From positions 1-26,065 of the forward strand of contig CAMLDJ010000049.1 of the NCBI GenBank assembly GCA_946478755.1: a stretch of 26,065 bases of DNA, given 5' to 3'. Made by a program: the position numbers and the translations under genes. Positions 15,909-24,932 of this stretch are shown in pieces. The notes beneath the pieces are model-generated. The model made no database searches and was not told where the DNA came from. It worked only from the letters and a program-made list of their open reading frames with translations. This DNA comes from an uncultured Pedobacter sp. Lineage in GTDB: Bacteria; Bacteroidota; Bacteroidia; Sphingobacteriales; Sphingobacteriaceae. The number at the start of each line of letters is the position of its first letter. Positions within the stretch are counted from its first letter, which is position 1.

Positions 15909-16695
15909 ATATATAAAGCGCAAGACAAGTAATTTTCAACCGGAAATTGGAATAGTTTTGGGAACGGGCCTGGGTGGTCTTGTCAGCGAAATAGAAATTG
16001 AATGCCATTTAATGTACTCGAATATTCCAAATTTTCCCATTTCAACGCTGGAATTTCATTCAGGGAAACTGATCTTTGGAACCTTAAAAGGTAAAAAAGT
16101 AATCGCCATGCAGGGCCGCCTGCACTATTACGAGGGTTACAGCATGCAGCAGATCACTTTTCCAGTAAGGGTAATGAAAGCATTGGGCATACACTGCCTG
16201 TTTGTGTCAAATGCCGCGGGATCGCTGAATCCATCGTTTAAGAAAGGTGATCTGATGATCATCAATGACCATATTAATTTACAGCCTGAAAGTCCCTTAA
16301 GAGGTCATAACGATGCCGACATGGGGCCAAGGTTTCCTGATATGAGCCAGCCTTACAGCCGGAAGCTGATTGATGGCGCAATGGCCATCGCCGAAAAGGA
16401 AAAGATCAGCTGTCACCAAGGTGTATATGTTTCTGTAACCGGGCCTAACCTGGAAACAAAAGCAGAATACAAATACCTCAGGATCATTGGCGGTGACGCA
16501 GTGGGGATGAGTACGGTGCCGGAAGTGATTGTTGCTAATCACATGCATGTGCCGGTATTTGCGATCTCTGTGTTAACCGATGAGGGTTTTACCGAAGTGT
16601 TAACGCCTGTGAGTTTGGAAGAGATCCTGGAAACAGCCAAAGAGGCAGAGCCGAAGATGACAAAAATATTAAGCCAGCTAATTTCAACTCTGTAA
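15880..16695 (+). CDS. Purine-nucleoside phosphorylase, trimeric (PNP family 2)
   Basis: The 271-residue cytosolic enzyme splits purine nucleosides (inosine, guanosine) with phosphate into base and ribose-1-phosphate. Conserved segments are IGIVLGTGLGGL (phosphate loop), PNFPISTLEFHSG, MQGRLHYYEGYS (the H-x-Y-E-G signature), VSNAAGSLNP, VTGPNLETKAEY and GGDAVGMSTVPEVIVANH, as in the trimeric mammalian-like class and not the hexameric DeoD class. The start lies within the lpxK 3' end and agrees with the family N-terminus (VEYIKRKTSNFQPEIGIVLGTG). The stop overlaps the next ATG by one base (TAATG). Nucleoside salvage and lipid A synthesis are not linked, so the operon seems to be one of convenience. 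Confidence 0.95.
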   Translation: MFQALHETVEYIKRKTSNFQPEIGIVLGTGLGGLVSEIEIECHLMYSNIPNFPISTLEFHSGKLIFGTLKGKKVIAMQGRLHYYEGYSMQQITFPVRVMKALGIHCLFVSNAAGSLNPSFKKGDLMIINDHINLQPESPLRGHNDADMGPRFPDMSQPYSRKLIDGAMAIAEKEKISCHQGVYVSVTGPNLETKAEYKYLRIIGGDAVGMSTVPEVIVANHMHVPVFAISVLTDEGFTEVLTPVSLEEILETAKEAEPKMTKILSQLISTL

Positions 16696-18719
16696 TGTAT
16701 AAACGCATTCTTTTATCGTTTTTATCATTGTTCATTATCGGGGCCGGGCAGCTGCTTGCACAGGATTTGAAAACGACTGTCAGAGAAAATAAGGAACTGG
16801 ATTCTTTAAGGAAGAAGGAAGAAGGCGGGATGGATTCCGTAGTTTTTACTTCTAAATACGTAAGATACACCACACTAAAATTAACTAAGGACAGCATTCA
16901 AACTTTTGCCCTGGACACCAGTTTAAATGGCTTTCAAAATTTTAGCGTACTTGTTCAGCCGCGCAGGCCCACTGCAGGAACAGGCAACCTGGGCCTGGCA
17001 GCGATGCCTATGTTGTTTGAGCCAAGCAAAACCATAGGTTTTGATCCGGGATTTCATGCGCTTGACTATTATGCCATGACCCATGATGATATCAAATATT
17101 ATCAGGCGAGGACCCCTTTTACCAGTCTTTACTATGTTGCTGCGGGTGATGTTGAGCAGGTATTTAAAGTGATCCACTCACAGAACATCAAAAGAAACTG
17201 GAATATCGGAGCGAATTTTAACAGGATTGGTGCGAATGGTATCTTTTCACGGCAGAGGGGTGATGACCTGAATGGCGCACTTTTCACCTGGTATCAATCG
17301 CCAAACAGGCGTTACAGCTTATGGGCCAATGGCGTTTTTAATACCTTAAAAGCTGCGGAAAACGGCTCAATTGTTAACGAAGAAATTTATACCAGTCCAC
17401 CGGATCAGGTCATCAACAGAATCGCAGAGCAGACACGCCTGGATGCTTCCAGACAAATATGGCGTCAGGGTTCATTCCTGTTGAAGCAATCTTATTTTGT
17501 CGGGCGTATAGACAGTACCGCCCAGGAGATATCAGATAAGATATTACCCACAAATAAAATTGCCTATACCTTTAGATACGATAAGAATTCTTATGCATTT
17601 CAAAAAGATGAGGCTGATGATTTTACGGTACTTCCGCGAGGTGCCGCAGACAGCGAATTTACAAATGACAGCACCAGCTACAGGCGCATCCAGAACGAGT
17701 TTATCTATAGCTTCTTTTTGCGGGCGAAGTCGAGTTCGATCATTAAAAATGAGCTGAAACTGGATGCGGGAATAAGGCATGACTATTATAAGTACAACCA
17801 GTTGGTGATGTATAAAGACAGAACTTATTTTTATAATTATACCTCTTCTTTTCAAAACGTCACCCTGTTAGGGGCTGCCGGGTATAGGTTTAGCAACCGG
17901 ATAGACCTCAACGTAGATGTGGAACAGATCTTTCAGGGACGGAATACGGGTGATTTTCTTTACGAAGCGAAAAGCAATGTGCTGCTGAGCAATTCAGCGG
18001 GAAGGGTTGTTCTTGGTGCTTATTTCGAGAACAAATCTCCCGAGGAAGTTTATAACAGGTATTTCGGCAATCACTACAACTGGTTAAATAATTTTGACCG
18101 TACCAAAACGGTTAATTTATCTTTCAAATACCTGAATGATAAATTGAAGGTAGATGCAACTGCGAATTATTACCTGATCAATAATTATCTATATTTTAAA
18201 AGTAGGGCAACTGAAGCAAATACAGATCTGGCAGATAGCCTTACTATTGTTCCGGATCAGCTAAGTGCAAGCATTAATCTTTTAAAGATCACTGTAGGAA
18301 AAAAGTTTACTTTTGGCAAGTTTCATCTGGATAGCTATATCGTCTATCAGAAAACGGATAATCCAAACGTGCTTCGTACCCCTGAGTTTTATACTTTTAA
18401 TAGCTTTTATGTGAATCAGACTTTCTTTAGAGCACTTAAGACCAATGTAGGTTTTGATGTCCGTTACAATACTCCATTTAAGAACTATTCTTATTCTCCT
18501 GCTGCGGGGCAGTTCTATATCGGAGAGGGGACAACTTTTGATACGACGCCTATTGTTGATGTTTGGGTGAAGGCCAGTTTAAGAAAGGCCAACCTGTTTG
18601 TGAAATGCGATTATGTAAACCAGGGTTTTCCTATCAAGGGCTATTATACGATCAACCAATACCCAATGCAGGACAGGTTGCTGTTTAAATTTGGGGTGCA
18701 ATGGAACTTTTACGATTAA
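16695..18719 (+). CDS. Putative outer-membrane porin (Porin_10 type)
   Basis: This 674-residue protein begins with a signal peptide (KRILLSFLSLFIIGAGQLLAQ, cleavage after Ala22 or so). The mature protein carries many amphipathic aromatic strands: HALDYYAMTHDDIKYYQARTPFTSLYYVAAG near the start, then repeated barrel-like segments, ending in FKFGVQWNFYD, close to an aromatic terminus. This resembles the Bacteroidota 'putative porin' family Porin_10; its cargo is unknown. It is translationally coupled to the phosphorylase gene by a TAATG overlap, so it belongs to the lpxK operon. The stop overlaps the convergent gene by 4 bp. No TonB box, plug domain or SusC/D partner is seen, so a TonB-dependent receptor is unlikely. 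Family call good, function open. Confidence 0.85.
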   Translation: MYKRILLSFLSLFIIGAGQLLAQDLKTTVRENKELDSLRKKEEGGMDSVVFTSKYVRYTTLKLTKDSIQTFALDTSLNGFQNFSVLVQPRRPTAGTGNLGLAAMPMLFEPSKTIGFDPGFHALDYYAMTHDDIKYYQARTPFTSLYYVAAGDVEQVFKVIHSQNIKRNWNIGANFNRIGANGIFSRQRGDDLNGALFTWYQSPNRRYSLWANGVFNTLKAAENGSIVNEEIYTSPPDQVINRIAEQTRLDASRQIWRQGSFLLKQSYFVGRIDSTAQEISDKILPTNKIAYTFRYDKNSYAFQKDEADDFTVLPRGAADSEFTNDSTSYRRIQNEFIYSFFLRAKSSSIIKNELKLDAGIRHDYYKYNQLVMYKDRTYFYNYTSSFQNVTLLGAAGYRFSNRIDLNVDVEQIFQGRNTGDFLYEAKSNVLLSNSAGRVVLGAYFENKSPEEVYNRYFGNHYNWLNNFDRTKTVNLSFKYLNDKLKVDATANYYLINNYLYFKSRATEANTDLADSLTIVPDQLSASINLLKITVGKKFTFGKFHLDSYIVYQKTDNPNVLRTPEFYTFNSFYVNQTFFRALKTNVGFDVRYNTPFKNYSYSPAAGQFYIGEGTTFDTTPIVDVWVKASLRKANLFVKCDYVNQGFPIKGYYTINQYPMQDRLLFKFGVQWNFYD

Positions 18720-19978
18720 GTTTTCTGAGGTTTTTTCTTAGCAGCCGGGAACAGCACGTTGTTTAAGATCAGCCGGTAGCCGGGCGAATTCGGGTGCAGG
18801 TTTAAATCTGTGGGAGGGTCGCCTACCGCATGCTGGTAATCTTCAGGATCATGCCCACCGTAAAAAGTGAACTGCCCTTTGCCAATTTCACCATTTAAAT
18901 AGCGAACTTCCTCGGCCCCTTTATTTTCTCCAAGTACGGTAATGTTTGGTTTAACCAGACGTTTTCTAAATGCCGTCGTCTGACCCATGAAGCCCTTTAT
19001 CACCTTGTCGTGGTTTTGGGTCAGCATGGTAGGGACCAGGTCCCATTTGGCTGAAAAATCAAACAAAGTAAAAAAGTCGTTGCTTTGATTTAACGTTCTG
19101 GTTTGCGTTACGTCGATGTCCGAGAATTCGTAGTTGACTGGATTTAAGTCCAGTTGAAAATCTTTAAAAGCAAATGTGTTGTTAAAATTAATTTTGACCT
19201 GTGCTTGCGGATCTGCCGGATCTCCGTCAAACATACGCTCACAGATGTCTACACCTTCTGCACTTAAAGCGATATCAAAACTATCTGTTCCAGAGCACAT
19301 GGCAAAAAGGAATCCTCCTCCTGCGCAAAACTCCTTTATTCTTTTGGCTACAGCGAGTTTCATTTCAGATACCTTGCTATATCCATTTCGTTTTGCCGTG
19401 GCTTCCTGGTTCTTTACATCTTCCCTGTACCAGGTTGCATCTCTAAAGGCACTCCAAAAACGGCCATACTGGCCCGTAAAATCTTCATGATGCATGTGCA
19501 GCCAGTCATAGCCTGACAGTTTATCTTTTAATACTTCATCATCGTACACCACATCATAGGGTATTTCTGCATAAGTCAGGACGAGCGTCACCGCATCGTC
19601 CCAGGGTAATTTACTTTTCGGAGAATAAACGGCAATTTTTGGCGCTTTTTCGAGCTTTACCATCTCCATATTTACCTGGGGGTCGCTAATCTCGTTTAGG
19701 ATTGCCGTCACTTTTCCGTCAGCTAATAGCTGATAAGATACACCTCGTGCCTTGCACTCGTCTTCCACCGCTTTATTGTACTTAATTAAGAAGCTTCCTC
19801 CCCGGTAGTTTAAAAGCCAGCTGACATCGGCTTGTTGCTTAATGCCCCAATACGCAATACCATAAGCTTTCAGGTGATTTTTTTGGTCCTCATCCATATA
19901 GATCAAAATAGACGAAGCTTTAAGCGCTATGGTCAATAGCATCAGAAAAAAAAATAGACTTAATCGTTTGGAAATCAT
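18716..19978 (-). CDS. Secreted conserved protein of unknown function (often labelled 'asparagine synthetase B'), GATase-like
   Basis: The start chosen is ATG 19978, giving 420 residues that open with a signal peptide (ISKRLSLFFFLMLLTIALKAS); a longer frame to 20131 adds 51 residues without conserved character. The protein has KAYGIAYWGIKQQADVSWLLNYRGGSF, then KIAVYSPKSKLPWDDAVTLVL, DWLHMHHEDFTGQYGRF, and GGGFLFAMCSGTDSFD, where MCSG resembles the nucleophile elbow of class I glutamine amidotransferase-like folds. It ends in FYGGHDPEDYQH and LHPNSPGYRLILNNVLFPAAKKK. From memory, Bacteroidota relatives are annotated 'asparagine synthetase B', but I see no synthetase ATP-pyrophosphatase signature, and export argues against a cytosolic amino-acid synthetase. 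Its true role is unknown. It converges on the Porin_10 gene with a 4-bp stop overlap. Confidence 0.8.
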   Translation of the reverse strand: MISKRLSLFFFLMLLTIALKASSILIYMDEDQKNHLKAYGIAYWGIKQQADVSWLLNYRGGSFLIKYNKAVEDECKARGVSYQLLADGKVTAILNEISDPQVNMEMVKLEKAPKIAVYSPKSKLPWDDAVTLVLTYAEIPYDVVYDDEVLKDKLSGYDWLHMHHEDFTGQYGRFWSAFRDATWYREDVKNQEATAKRNGYSKVSEMKLAVAKRIKEFCAGGGFLFAMCSGTDSFDIALSAEGVDICERMFDGDPADPQAQVKINFNNTFAFKDFQLDLNPVNYEFSDIDVTQTRTLNQSNDFFTLFDFSAKWDLVPTMLTQNHDKVIKGFMGQTTAFRKRLVKPNITVLGENKGAEEVRYLNGEIGKGQFTFYGGHDPEDYQHAVGDPPTDLNLHPNSPGYRLILNNVLFPAAKKKPQKT

Positions 19979-20306
19979 AAACCGGCTTATGGAACGAATG
20001 TACTTATATAACGGTATAAAAAGAAGGAAATTATGGTTGAGCAATGCGTTGATAAATTCGTTTTGGTGTGGTGCAATCGGTTGTATAAATCTTGTTCGCT
20101 GGTTGCGCTGTAAATTATAGTAAAGGAACATGCCTTGGGTTAGCCATTTTGAGTGATCCGCAATTGGTTTTATCTGGATTATTAACGAGTGCCGATCAAT
20201 TTTGAAAAATAAATGTGAATTCGCTACAAAAAAATATGGGATTTAGAAATTTACAATTACCTTTATGCAAACGGTTGCACGCGCGACCGCTTAAAATAAC
20301 CAGTAT
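19979..20306. other. 328-bp divergent intergenic region, control region for xylB and the secreted GATase-like gene
   Basis: No gene is supported here. Part of it (to 20131) is open in frame upstream of the secreted protein, but the signal-peptide start at 19978 is favoured. The right side holds the LacI-type palindrome and a TACCTTTA -7-like element before xylB. TACATTCG (20002-19995, minus) is a 7-of-8 match to a -7 element 16 bases before the start of the divergent gene, without a clear -33. Confidence 0.6.
20258..20279 (+). promoter_or_regulatory. LacI-family operator palindrome overlapping the likely xylB start region
   Basis: TGCAAACGGTTGCA (20266-20279) fits the classic LacI/CcpA-type operator pattern TGNAANCGNTTNCA exactly, with a central CG and 12 of 14 bases symmetric. 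It directly follows TACCTTTA (20258-20265), a 7-of-8 match to the Bacteroidota -7 element, and lies 27 bases before the xylB ATG. A repressor bound here would block transcription of xylB-xylA-symporter. The LacI gene at the end of the locus is the natural candidate. No other copy of this pattern was seen upstream of xylA, the symporter or the regulator. Confidence 0.65.
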
Positions 20307-21782
20307 ATGTATTTATTAGGCCTTGATATAGGGACATCTTCCATAAAAGCTTCAGTTGTTGATGTGAATACCCAGAAGAGGGTGGCCACATCCCAGTACC
20401 CAGATGAAGAAACAGAAATTAAATCTTCTCGACCAGGATGGGCGGAACAGTCGCCTGCTGATTGGTGGCAAAACGTCATTCAGGCAATTCTTCAGTTAAA
20501 TGCTTCCGGCGGTTTTAATCCGAAGGAGATTGTGGCTATAGGTATTGCCTACCAGATGCACGGACTGGTTATTGTTGATAAGGACCAGAATGTATTACGC
20601 GATAGTATCATCTGGTGTGATAGCCGGGCGGTGGAACTTGGTGAAGAGGCCTTTAAGGCGATCGGGCAGGATAAGTGCTTAAGCCATATGCTAAATTCTC
20701 CGGGAAATTTTACGGCCTCAAAGCTGGCCTGGGTAAAGAACAATGAACCTGAGCTTTATGAAAAGATTGACAAAGTAATGCTGCCAGGTGATTTTATTGC
20801 AATGAAACTTACCGGAGAGATAAGTACTAGTATTGCTGCGCTATCAGAAGGCGTGTTTTGGGACTTTCGCAAGGATGAATTGTCAGCAGACATATTGAAC
20901 TGCTATGGACTTGATCAAAGCTTAATTCCTGAGATCAAACCACTGTTTTCTGTGCATGGGTCTTTAAAAGCAGAGGTTGCCACACTATTGGGCTTGCAGG
21001 AAGGGATTCCGGTTGCCTACAAATCAGGCGATCAGCCCAACAATGCGTTGTCCCTAAATGTGTTAAAACCCGGTGAAGTTGCTGCAACCGCCGGAACATC
21101 AGGCGTGATTTACGGGGTAAGTGATGAGCTCACTTACGATCCTCAGTCCCGGGTCAATACGTTTGCCCATGTTACCTATACAAAGGTACAAAAGCATACG
21201 GGTGTATTGTTGTGTATCAATGGCACCGGAAGTATGTACCGCTGGGCAAAGCACAATTTTGCGGCGAACCTGTCCTACTCCAGGCTTAATGAACTTGCTG
21301 CTTCGGCACCTATCGGAAGCAAGGGCTTGAAAGTTTTACCTTTTGGCAATGGCGCCGAACGGATGCTGAACAACAAATATACGGGAGCGCAGCTGTTGGG
21401 CATCGACCTCAATCTGCATGGGCAGCCAGAAATTTTCAGAGCGGTTCAGGAGGGCATTGCCTTTGCTTTTCGCTATGGCCTGGATATCATGCGGGAAAAT
21501 GGAATGCAGCCTAAAGTAATCCGTGCCGGCATGGCCAACTTATTTTTAAGTGAGGTCTTTGCACAAACCTTTGTTGATGTAACGGGGATACCGGTAGAAT
21601 TATACGAAAATGATGGCAGCACTGGCGCGGCACTTGGCGCCGGCATTGGGGCCGCAATTTTCAAAAGTCCTCAGGAAGCATTTACCAGACACGAGCTGAT
21701 CCGGTACCTGGAACCAAAAAATTCGGAGGCCTATGAGCCGTTATATGCCGAATGGAAGTCTCTTTTAGATAAAGCAATATAA
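20307..21782 (+). CDS. xylB: Xylulokinase (FGGY carbohydrate kinase)
   Basis: The 491-residue cytosolic kinase phosphorylates D-xylulose to xylulose-5-phosphate, the entry point to the pentose phosphate pathway. The N-terminal LLGLDIGTSSIKASVVD is the ATP phosphate-1 loop of the FGGY/actin-like fold. IAYQMHGLVIVDK with WCDSRA marks the xylulokinase substrate region (MHG), SGDQPNNAL carries the catalytic Asp, GTSGVIYG forms the second phosphate loop, and the C-terminal domain shows AGMANLFLSEVFAQTFVDVTGIPVEL and GSTGAALGAGIGA. The adjacent xylose isomerase gene 22 bp downstream fixes the sugar as xylulose. It is the first gene of the xylose operon, behind a LacI-type operator. Secure. Confidence 0.96.
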   Translation: MYLLGLDIGTSSIKASVVDVNTQKRVATSQYPDEETEIKSSRPGWAEQSPADWWQNVIQAILQLNASGGFNPKEIVAIGIAYQMHGLVIVDKDQNVLRDSIIWCDSRAVELGEEAFKAIGQDKCLSHMLNSPGNFTASKLAWVKNNEPELYEKIDKVMLPGDFIAMKLTGEISTSIAALSEGVFWDFRKDELSADILNCYGLDQSLIPEIKPLFSVHGSLKAEVATLLGLQEGIPVAYKSGDQPNNALSLNVLKPGEVAATAGTSGVIYGVSDELTYDPQSRVNTFAHVTYTKVQKHTGVLLCINGTGSMYRWAKHNFAANLSYSRLNELAASAPIGSKGLKVLPFGNGAERMLNNKYTGAQLLGIDLNLHGQPEIFRAVQEGIAFAFRYGLDIMRENGMQPKVIRAGMANLFLSEVFAQTFVDVTGIPVELYENDGSTGAALGAGIGAAIFKSPQEAFTRHELIRYLEPKNSEAYEPLYAEWKSLLDKAI

Positions 21783-21804
21783 GTAAAAATAAAAAAATAT
21801 AAAC

Positions 21805-23136
21805 ATGACAAAAGTAGTAACAGGAGCAAAGGAATTTTTTAAAGGGATTGAACAGGTGCAATTTGAGGGCCTGGAGAGCGACAAGCCGCTGGCCTTTAGA
21901 TGGTACGATGCAAATAAGGTAGTAGCAGGAAAAACGATGAGCGAACATTTTAAGTTTGCCTGCGCTTACTGGCATTCATTTAATGGTAATGGGGGTGATC
22001 CTTTCGGCGGTGCTACCCATATTTTTCCATGGGATGAAAAGAAAGATGCAGTAGAAAGGGCAAAGGATAAAATGGATGCCGCTTTTGAATTTATCACTAA
22101 AATGCAATTGCCTTATTATTGTTTCCACGATGTGGATGTGGTCGATTACGGAGATGATATCGCCGAGAATGAACGCAGGTTACAAGCTTTGGTGGAGTAT
22201 GCCAAACAGAAACAAGCCAGCAGCGGCGTAAAATTACTTTGGGGAACAGCCAATTTGTTCAGCCATAAACGCTACATGAACGGCGCATCCACCAATCCGG
22301 ATTTTCATGTGCTCGCCCATGGTGCTGCACAGGTAAAGGCTGCACTGGACGCAACAATCGCCCTTGGCGGAGAGAACTACGTTTTTTGGGGTGGAAGAGA
22401 AGGCTATATGAGTTTACTGAATACCAACATGAAGCGCGAACAGGAGCACCTCGCTAAATTCCTTCACACTGCTAAAGATTACGCCCGCAAACAAGGTTTT
22501 AAAGGAACATTCTTTATTGAGCCAAAACCATGTGAACCTTCTAAGCATCAGTACGATTATGATGCTGCGACAGTAAAGGGGTTTTTGCAGGAATACGATC
22601 TGCTTGCCGACTTTAAGCTGAATCTTGAGGTGAACCATGCCACTTTAGCCGGCCATACTTTTCAGCATGAACTGCAGGTTGCAGTAGATAGCGGCTTACT
22701 GGGCTCAATTGATGCAAACCGTGGCGATTATCAGAATGGCTGGGATACAGATCAGTTTCCTAATGACATTAATGAGCTGACCGAAGCCATGCTGATCATT
22801 TTAGAAGGTGGCGGATTAAGAGGCGGGGGTGTGAACTTTGATGCCAAGATCCGCCGTAATTCAACAGATCCCGCAGATCTGTTTTATGCTCATGTGGGTG
22901 GCATGGATATTTTTGCACGTGCCCTCATCACGGCAGATGCCGTCCTTCAGAAATCGGATTACAAAAAGATAAGAACCGATCGTTATGCTTCTTTTGATAG
23001 TGGTAAAGGTGCCGAATTTGAACAGGGAAAATTAAGCCTGGAAGATTTAAGGAACTATGCGGTACAAAATGGTGAGCCTGAAGTCCGCAGTGGAAAACAA
23101 GAATATCTGGAAAACCTGATTAACAGGTATATTTAA
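21805..23136 (+). CDS. xylA: Xylose isomerase
   Basis: The 443-residue enzyme converts D-xylose to D-xylulose in a metal-dependent TIM barrel. Diagnostic motifs are [10 protein letters not shown] (catalytic His), [26 protein letters not shown] (metal Glu at residue 239), [11 protein letters not shown] and [19 protein letters not shown] (metal Asp and Asn-Arg-Gly-Asp). The long N-terminal extension starting [13 protein letters not shown] and the length place it in class II (about 440 residues). It is 22 bp after xylB and 35 bp before the symporter gene, all same strand, no terminator between, so they form one operon. Secure. Confidence 0.97.
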   Translation: MTKVVTGAKEFFKGIEQVQFEGLESDKPLAFRWYDANKVVAGKTMSEHFKFACAYWHSFNGNGGDPFGGATHIFPWDEKKDAVERAKDKMDAAFEFITKMQLPYYCFHDVDVVDYGDDIAENERRLQALVEYAKQKQASSGVKLLWGTANLFSHKRYMNGASTNPDFHVLAHGAAQVKAALDATIALGGENYVFWGGREGYMSLLNTNMKREQEHLAKFLHTAKDYARKQGFKGTFFIEPKPCEPSKHQYDYDAATVKGFLQEYDLLADFKLNLEVNHATLAGHTFQHELQVAVDSGLLGSIDANRGDYQNGWDTDQFPNDINELTEAMLIILEGGGLRGGGVNFDAKIRRNSTDPADLFYAHVGGMDIFARALITADAVLQKSDYKKIRTDRYASFDSGKGAEFEQGKLSLEDLRNYAVQNGEPEVRSGKQEYLENLINRYI

Positions 23137-23171
23137 ACCATAAACAATCCTAAACCTAATTATTTAAATCA

Positions 23172-24848
23172 ATGAAAGCCAATTTACTGGATGCGAAAGA
23201 TTACATCGTATTTGCAATTTATTTCGTAATCGTGGCAGCCTACGGGCTATATATTTACAAAAAGAAAAAGTCTGCCGCCAGCGGCTCCAAGGATTATTTT
23301 CTTGCCGAAGGCTCCCTAACCTGGTGGGCCATTGGTGCGTCTTTAATTGCTTCAAACATTTCTGCCGAGCAGTTTATCGGGATGAGTGGCTCAGGCTTTA
23401 AAATGGGACTTGCGATAGCCACCTATGAATGGATGGCTGCGGCAACGCTGATTGTAGTCGCTGTTTTCTTTATTCCTGTATACCTGAAAAACAAGATCTC
23501 GACCATGCCGCAGTTCCTGCACCAGAGGTATAACGGAACGGTGGCCATGATCATGGCTGTTTTCTGGCTGCTTTTGTATGTCGTGGTTAACCTGACTTCT
23601 ATCCTTTATCTTGGGGCTTTGGCGGTCAGCAGCATTTCAGGCTTTAGCCTGGACCTTTGTATGTATGCCATCGCAGCCTTCGCAATTATTATTACCCTTG
23701 GGGGAATGAAAGTAATCGGCTATACCGATGTGATCCAGGTGTTCTTTTTGATTTTGGGTGGGCTTGCCACCACTTACCTTGCGCTTAGCCTGGTGTCAGA
23801 ACATTACGGTACAACAGGTATTCTGGACGGTTATCATCTGATGACGAGCAAAGCATCTGAGCATTTCCATATGATTCTCAAACCTGATAATGAAAATTAT
23901 ATTGATCTGCCAGGATTGAGTGTGCTTGTTGGGGGGATGTGGATCGTGAACCTGAACTACTGGGGCTGCAATCAGTACATCACCCAGCGTGCCCTCGGAG
24001 CTGATCTTAAAACTGCGCGCTCAGGAATTCTCTTTGCTGCATTCCTGAAGCTATTGATGCCTGTAATTGTGGTGCTTCCGGGTATTGCGGCATATGTGCT
24101 GTATAAAGATGGAGCCTTTCAAACCGAGATGCTTCAGGACGGCTCTGTAAATCCCGATCGTGCTTACCCCGTATTGCTCAATCTGTTGCCTGCCGGATTA
24201 AAAGGACTCTCCTTTGCTGCACTTACTGCGGCAGTGGTGGCTTCCCTGGCGGGGAAAGCAAACAGTATCGCTACCATATTTACGCTGGATATTTACAAAA
24301 AAGTACTCAGGCCAGATGCAAATGAACGCAACCTGGTGATCACCGGGAAAGTGGCCATTATCGCTTCCATGATTTTGGGTGTGCTAATCGCCCCTCATCT
24401 GGGGATTGATAAGAAAGGCGGCTTCCAATACATTCAGGAATATACCGGTTTTGTATCTCCCGGTATTTTTGCGATGTTCATTTTAGGCTTTTTCTGGAAA
24501 AAGACAACATCCAATGCTGCGTTGTTTGCTACCATTGGTGGTTTCGGGCTGTCGCTGCTGCTCAAGTTTTTACCGGGCATGACTGATCTTTCCTGGCTAT
24601 CTGAAGTCGGTTTCGCCGTTAAAGGCTCAGCTGGTGTGTATGAAATTCCATTTTTAGACAGAATGGGCTTTGTATTTTTGTTCTGTGTGATCGGCATGAT
24701 CATCATCAGTGTAATTGAAAACCGGGGTGAAGCAAATGCTAAAGGCCTTGAGATTGATGCGGCTATGTTTAAAACCTCTACGGGATTTGCTGTTGGGGCA
24801 CTAATCGTAATTGGCCTCCTTGTTGCCCTTTACAGTATATATTGGTAA
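23172..24848 (+). CDS. Sodium/solute symporter (SSS family, SGLT-like), probable xylose transporter
   Basis: This 558-residue inner-membrane protein has about 14 predicted helices. The second helix region carries EGSLTWWAIGASLIASNISAEQFIGMSGSGF, and later come NLNYWGCNQYITQRALGA (sugar-binding helix of SGLT-type proteins) and GLSFAALTAAVVASLAGKANSIATIFTLDIYKK, the SSS signature region. It resembles the sugar-sodium cotransporters (vSGLT branch). Position as third gene after xylB and xylA makes xylose, taken up with sodium, the most likely substrate; this is context inference. A strong terminator follows the stop, and the regulator is beyond it. Confidence 0.9.
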   Translation: MKANLLDAKDYIVFAIYFVIVAAYGLYIYKKKKSAASGSKDYFLAEGSLTWWAIGASLIASNISAEQFIGMSGSGFKMGLAIATYEWMAAATLIVVAVFFIPVYLKNKISTMPQFLHQRYNGTVAMIMAVFWLLLYVVVNLTSILYLGALAVSSISGFSLDLCMYAIAAFAIIITLGGMKVIGYTDVIQVFFLILGGLATTYLALSLVSEHYGTTGILDGYHLMTSKASEHFHMILKPDNENYIDLPGLSVLVGGMWIVNLNYWGCNQYITQRALGADLKTARSGILFAAFLKLLMPVIVVLPGIAAYVLYKDGAFQTEMLQDGSVNPDRAYPVLLNLLPAGLKGLSFAALTAAVVASLAGKANSIATIFTLDIYKKVLRPDANERNLVITGKVAIIASMILGVLIAPHLGIDKKGGFQYIQEYTGFVSPGIFAMFILGFFWKKTTSNAALFATIGGFGLSLLLKFLPGMTDLSWLSEVGFAVKGSAGVYEIPFLDRMGFVFLFCVIGMIIISVIENRGEANAKGLEIDAAMFKTSTGFAVGALIVIGLLVALYSIYW

Positions 24849-24854
24849 AAGATC

Positions 24855-24900
24855 AAAGACCGTTATCTGTGTTTAATTTCAGGTAACGGTCTTTTAATTT
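24855..24900 (+). terminator. Rho-independent terminator of the xylose operon
   Basis: A 15-bp stem (24855-24869 with 24880-24894, one G-U pair, ten-base loop) with the core GACCGTTA / TAACGGTC is followed by TTAATTT. It starts 6 bp past the symporter stop and separates it from the LacI gene. Confidence 0.8.
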
Positions 24901-24932
24901 ATACTTGTGCAACTTTTCCTTAGCCTCCGATT

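Noticed and set aside
19979..20131. 51-residue N-terminal extension of the secreted GATase-like protein
   Set aside because: The ATG at 19978 starts a clean signal peptide; the extension would bury it and looks like translated intergenic DNA.
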